In this document: positions 62,818 to 64,000 of the stretch, in pieces
Layout: each line of letters starts with the position of its first letter
How positions within the stretch are numbered: the first letter of the stretch is position 1
From: Shewanella fodinae
GTDB lineage: Bacteria; Pseudomonadota; Gammaproteobacteria; Enterobacterales; Shewanellaceae
Direction of reading: 5' to 3'
Length of the DNA: 64,000 nucleotides
Assembly: GCF_014651955.1 (NCBI RefSeq)
Contig: NZ_BMXW01000001.1
Location: 143,956-207,955 of the forward strand
Notes under the pieces: generated by a model
Told to the model about the DNA's origin: nothing
What the model saw: the letters and a program-made list of their open reading frames with translations, nothing else
The model's database searches: none
Made by a program: the position numbers and the translations under genes

Positions 62818-64000
62818 CTATAGGATGGCATGAGTAAGTGCCTGATCTGGGTCTTCAGACCTCCGCAATTGCGGTGCAATCCCCTGCTGCAATGCCTGTT
62901 TATAGTTCTGGTGCATACGCACTGCCATCGTGAGATCTGAGCGGATAGTTAACCGCCCTTCCCCGCCCGTTTTAATGCCAGCCATTTCGCACCATTTGAT
63001 TAACTCACGTTTGCGGCCGGCAAGAATCAAATTAACACCTTGTTTGCGCAACTGTTTTTGCAGTTCATCAATCATTGACATCACGCTGATATCCATATGA
63101 CTGAAACAGCTCACGGCATCTACGACCACACATTCCACTGGAGTTTCCTGTTCGGTAATACGGTGTAATAGCTGGCGCTTGAAGTAGACCGCGTTGAAAT
63201 AGGTCAAGGGTGAGTTAAAACGATAGATCAGGATCCCGGGGATAGGTTTAGCTTTGTCCGTTTTGTCTAGGCTGCGCAGGATCCCCTTCTGGCTGATACC
63301 CAGCAGTTGGTCGGAAGGACGCATCACCAACCGAATAAACTGAAATAGTCCGAGCAAAACTGCCAGCGTAATGCCGGGAATGATCCCGATAAACAGCACC
63401 GCGAACAAGGTTATCGTGGCCAGCGTAAAAGCGCCATTATCCCGTTTTCGGAGGCTCCAAACCGCATGAAAGTCAATCAGCGACAACGATGCTATCACCA
63501 ACACAATCCCCAAGGCTGGTGCGGGAATAAATTGCAACGGGGCGGTAAAAAACAGCACCACCAGCAAGATCATTAAGGCGCTGAATACCGATACCAACTG
63601 ACTTTTGCCGCCGTTGGCATCGTTCACTGCGGTACGCGAATCGGCACCACTGATCGCAAATCCTTGCGAGATAGCGGCTGCAATATTGGCAATACCAAGC
63701 GCCCTAAATTCTTTATCCGCATCAATATCATAGCCGTTTTTAGCTGCAAAACTGCGAGCGGTCAGCATCATGCTAATAAAGCTAACCATGGCTAAGTTAA
63801 GCGCTGGCATAACTAATTCACGAATGAGTCCCAAATCAAACACCGGACTTTGAAACTCTGGAATACCACTTTTGGTTTCACCCACCACATCAACACCATA
63901 GTGCGCCACATTCAACAACCACGACAACAAGGTTGCGCCTGCGATGGCAACCATGGCGGCAGGCCATTGTGGACTTAGCCAGCGACAGAGCAAAAAAATC
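62818..64000 (-). CDS. SulP-family anion transporter with STAS domain (N-terminus off window)
   Basis: A partial gene: at least 394 residues to the window edge, where the frame stays open (ATT TTT TTG before the TTG at 63993). Membrane helices include LAMVSFISMMLTARSFA, SALMILLVVLFFTAPLQFIP and FAVLLFIG-like segments. GADSRTAVNDANGGKSQLVS is a SulP motif. The STAS domain is at the end (GILIYRFNSPLTYFNAVYFK, DISVMSMIDELQKQLRKQGV). SulP proteins carry sulfate, bicarbonate or dicarboxylates. About 170 residues should lie beyond the edge. Confidence 0.88.
   Translation of the reverse strand, partial: IFLLCRWLSPQWPAAMVAIAGATLLSWLLNVAHYGVDVVGETKSGIPEFQSPVFDLGLIRELVMPALNLAMVSFISMMLTARSFAAKNGYDIDADKEFRALGIANIAAAISQGFAISGADSRTAVNDANGGKSQLVSVFSALMILLVVLFFTAPLQFIPAPALGIVLVIASLSLIDFHAVWSLRKRDNGAFTLATITLFAVLFIGIIPGITLAVLLGLFQFIRLVMRPSDQLLGISQKGILRSLDKTDKAKPIPGILIYRFNSPLTYFNAVYFKRQLLHRITEQETPVECVVVDAVSCFSHMDISVMSMIDELQKQLRKQGVNLILAGRKRELIKWCEMAGIKTGGEGRLTIRSDLTMAVRMHQNYKQALQQGIAPQLRRSEDPDQALTHAIL

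Overview
The window looks like the chromosome of a gammaproteobacterium, most likely a Shewanella. Evidence: the syntenic blocks sbcB-cdd, yceD-rpmF-plsX-fabH-fabD-fabG-acpP-fabF, rluC/rne and hdfR/maoP; a dedicated sortase two-component locus of the pds type; and a chromosomal integron whose integrase carries the IntI-specific domain. The species call is inference from gene content. No tRNA, rRNA or CRISPR array was recognised.

Layout. (1) About 1-15,340: one end of a prophage or related integrative element. A tightly packed rightward early operon carries RecE-like exonuclease, RecT annealing protein, a DUF3268 zinc protein, a beta-clamp-like protein, a PD-(D/E)XK-like protein, a DNA methyltransferase, two HNH homing-type endonucleases and many small orphan genes. 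It ends in an AlpA/excisionase-like gene that meets a convergent tyrosine integrase tail to tail. One small gene is split by an in-frame stop. The other end of the element lies left of the window. (2) 15.4-43.3 kb: housekeeping core. This includes exonuclease I, cytidine deaminase, the fatty acid synthesis cluster with L32 and PlsX on the minus strand, Maf, RluC, RNase E, an MsrB-MsrA fusion, a YlqF-type GTPase, an exported ATP-dependent DNA ligase, DgkA, HdfR/MaoP, an M28 peptidase, a diguanylate cyclase and an acyltransferase. (3) 43.7-50.4 kb: a complete proteobacterial sortase locus: class-GN sortase, its VIT/vWA target protein and an OmpA-like partner, divergent from a response regulator and a histidine kinase. 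(4) metC and yihD, then 52.4-62.2 kb: a chromosomal integron. The integrase gene has a perfect LexA box over its promoter. It is followed by an attI-like site with a 12-bp inverted repeat and about ten cassettes separated by recognisable attC sites. An IS110/IS1111-type element sits in one attC. (5) A small membrane protein and a SulP transporter cut by the window edge.

The integron is the most interesting part. Several cassettes look like defence or conflict modules. One is a two-gene cassette of a trypsin-like protease plus a membrane protein. One encodes a TIR-like (CAP12-type) nucleotide-binding protein. One is a two-gene cassette of a DUF5343 protein plus a DUF4145/HEPN-like protein. Others are an AAA ATPase and a CoiA-like zinc-finger protein. 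The IS element has a long non-coding 3' flank, as expected for a guide (bridge/seek) RNA. That flank contains an attC-core-like sequence matching its own insertion target, and a perfect 19-bp hairpin.
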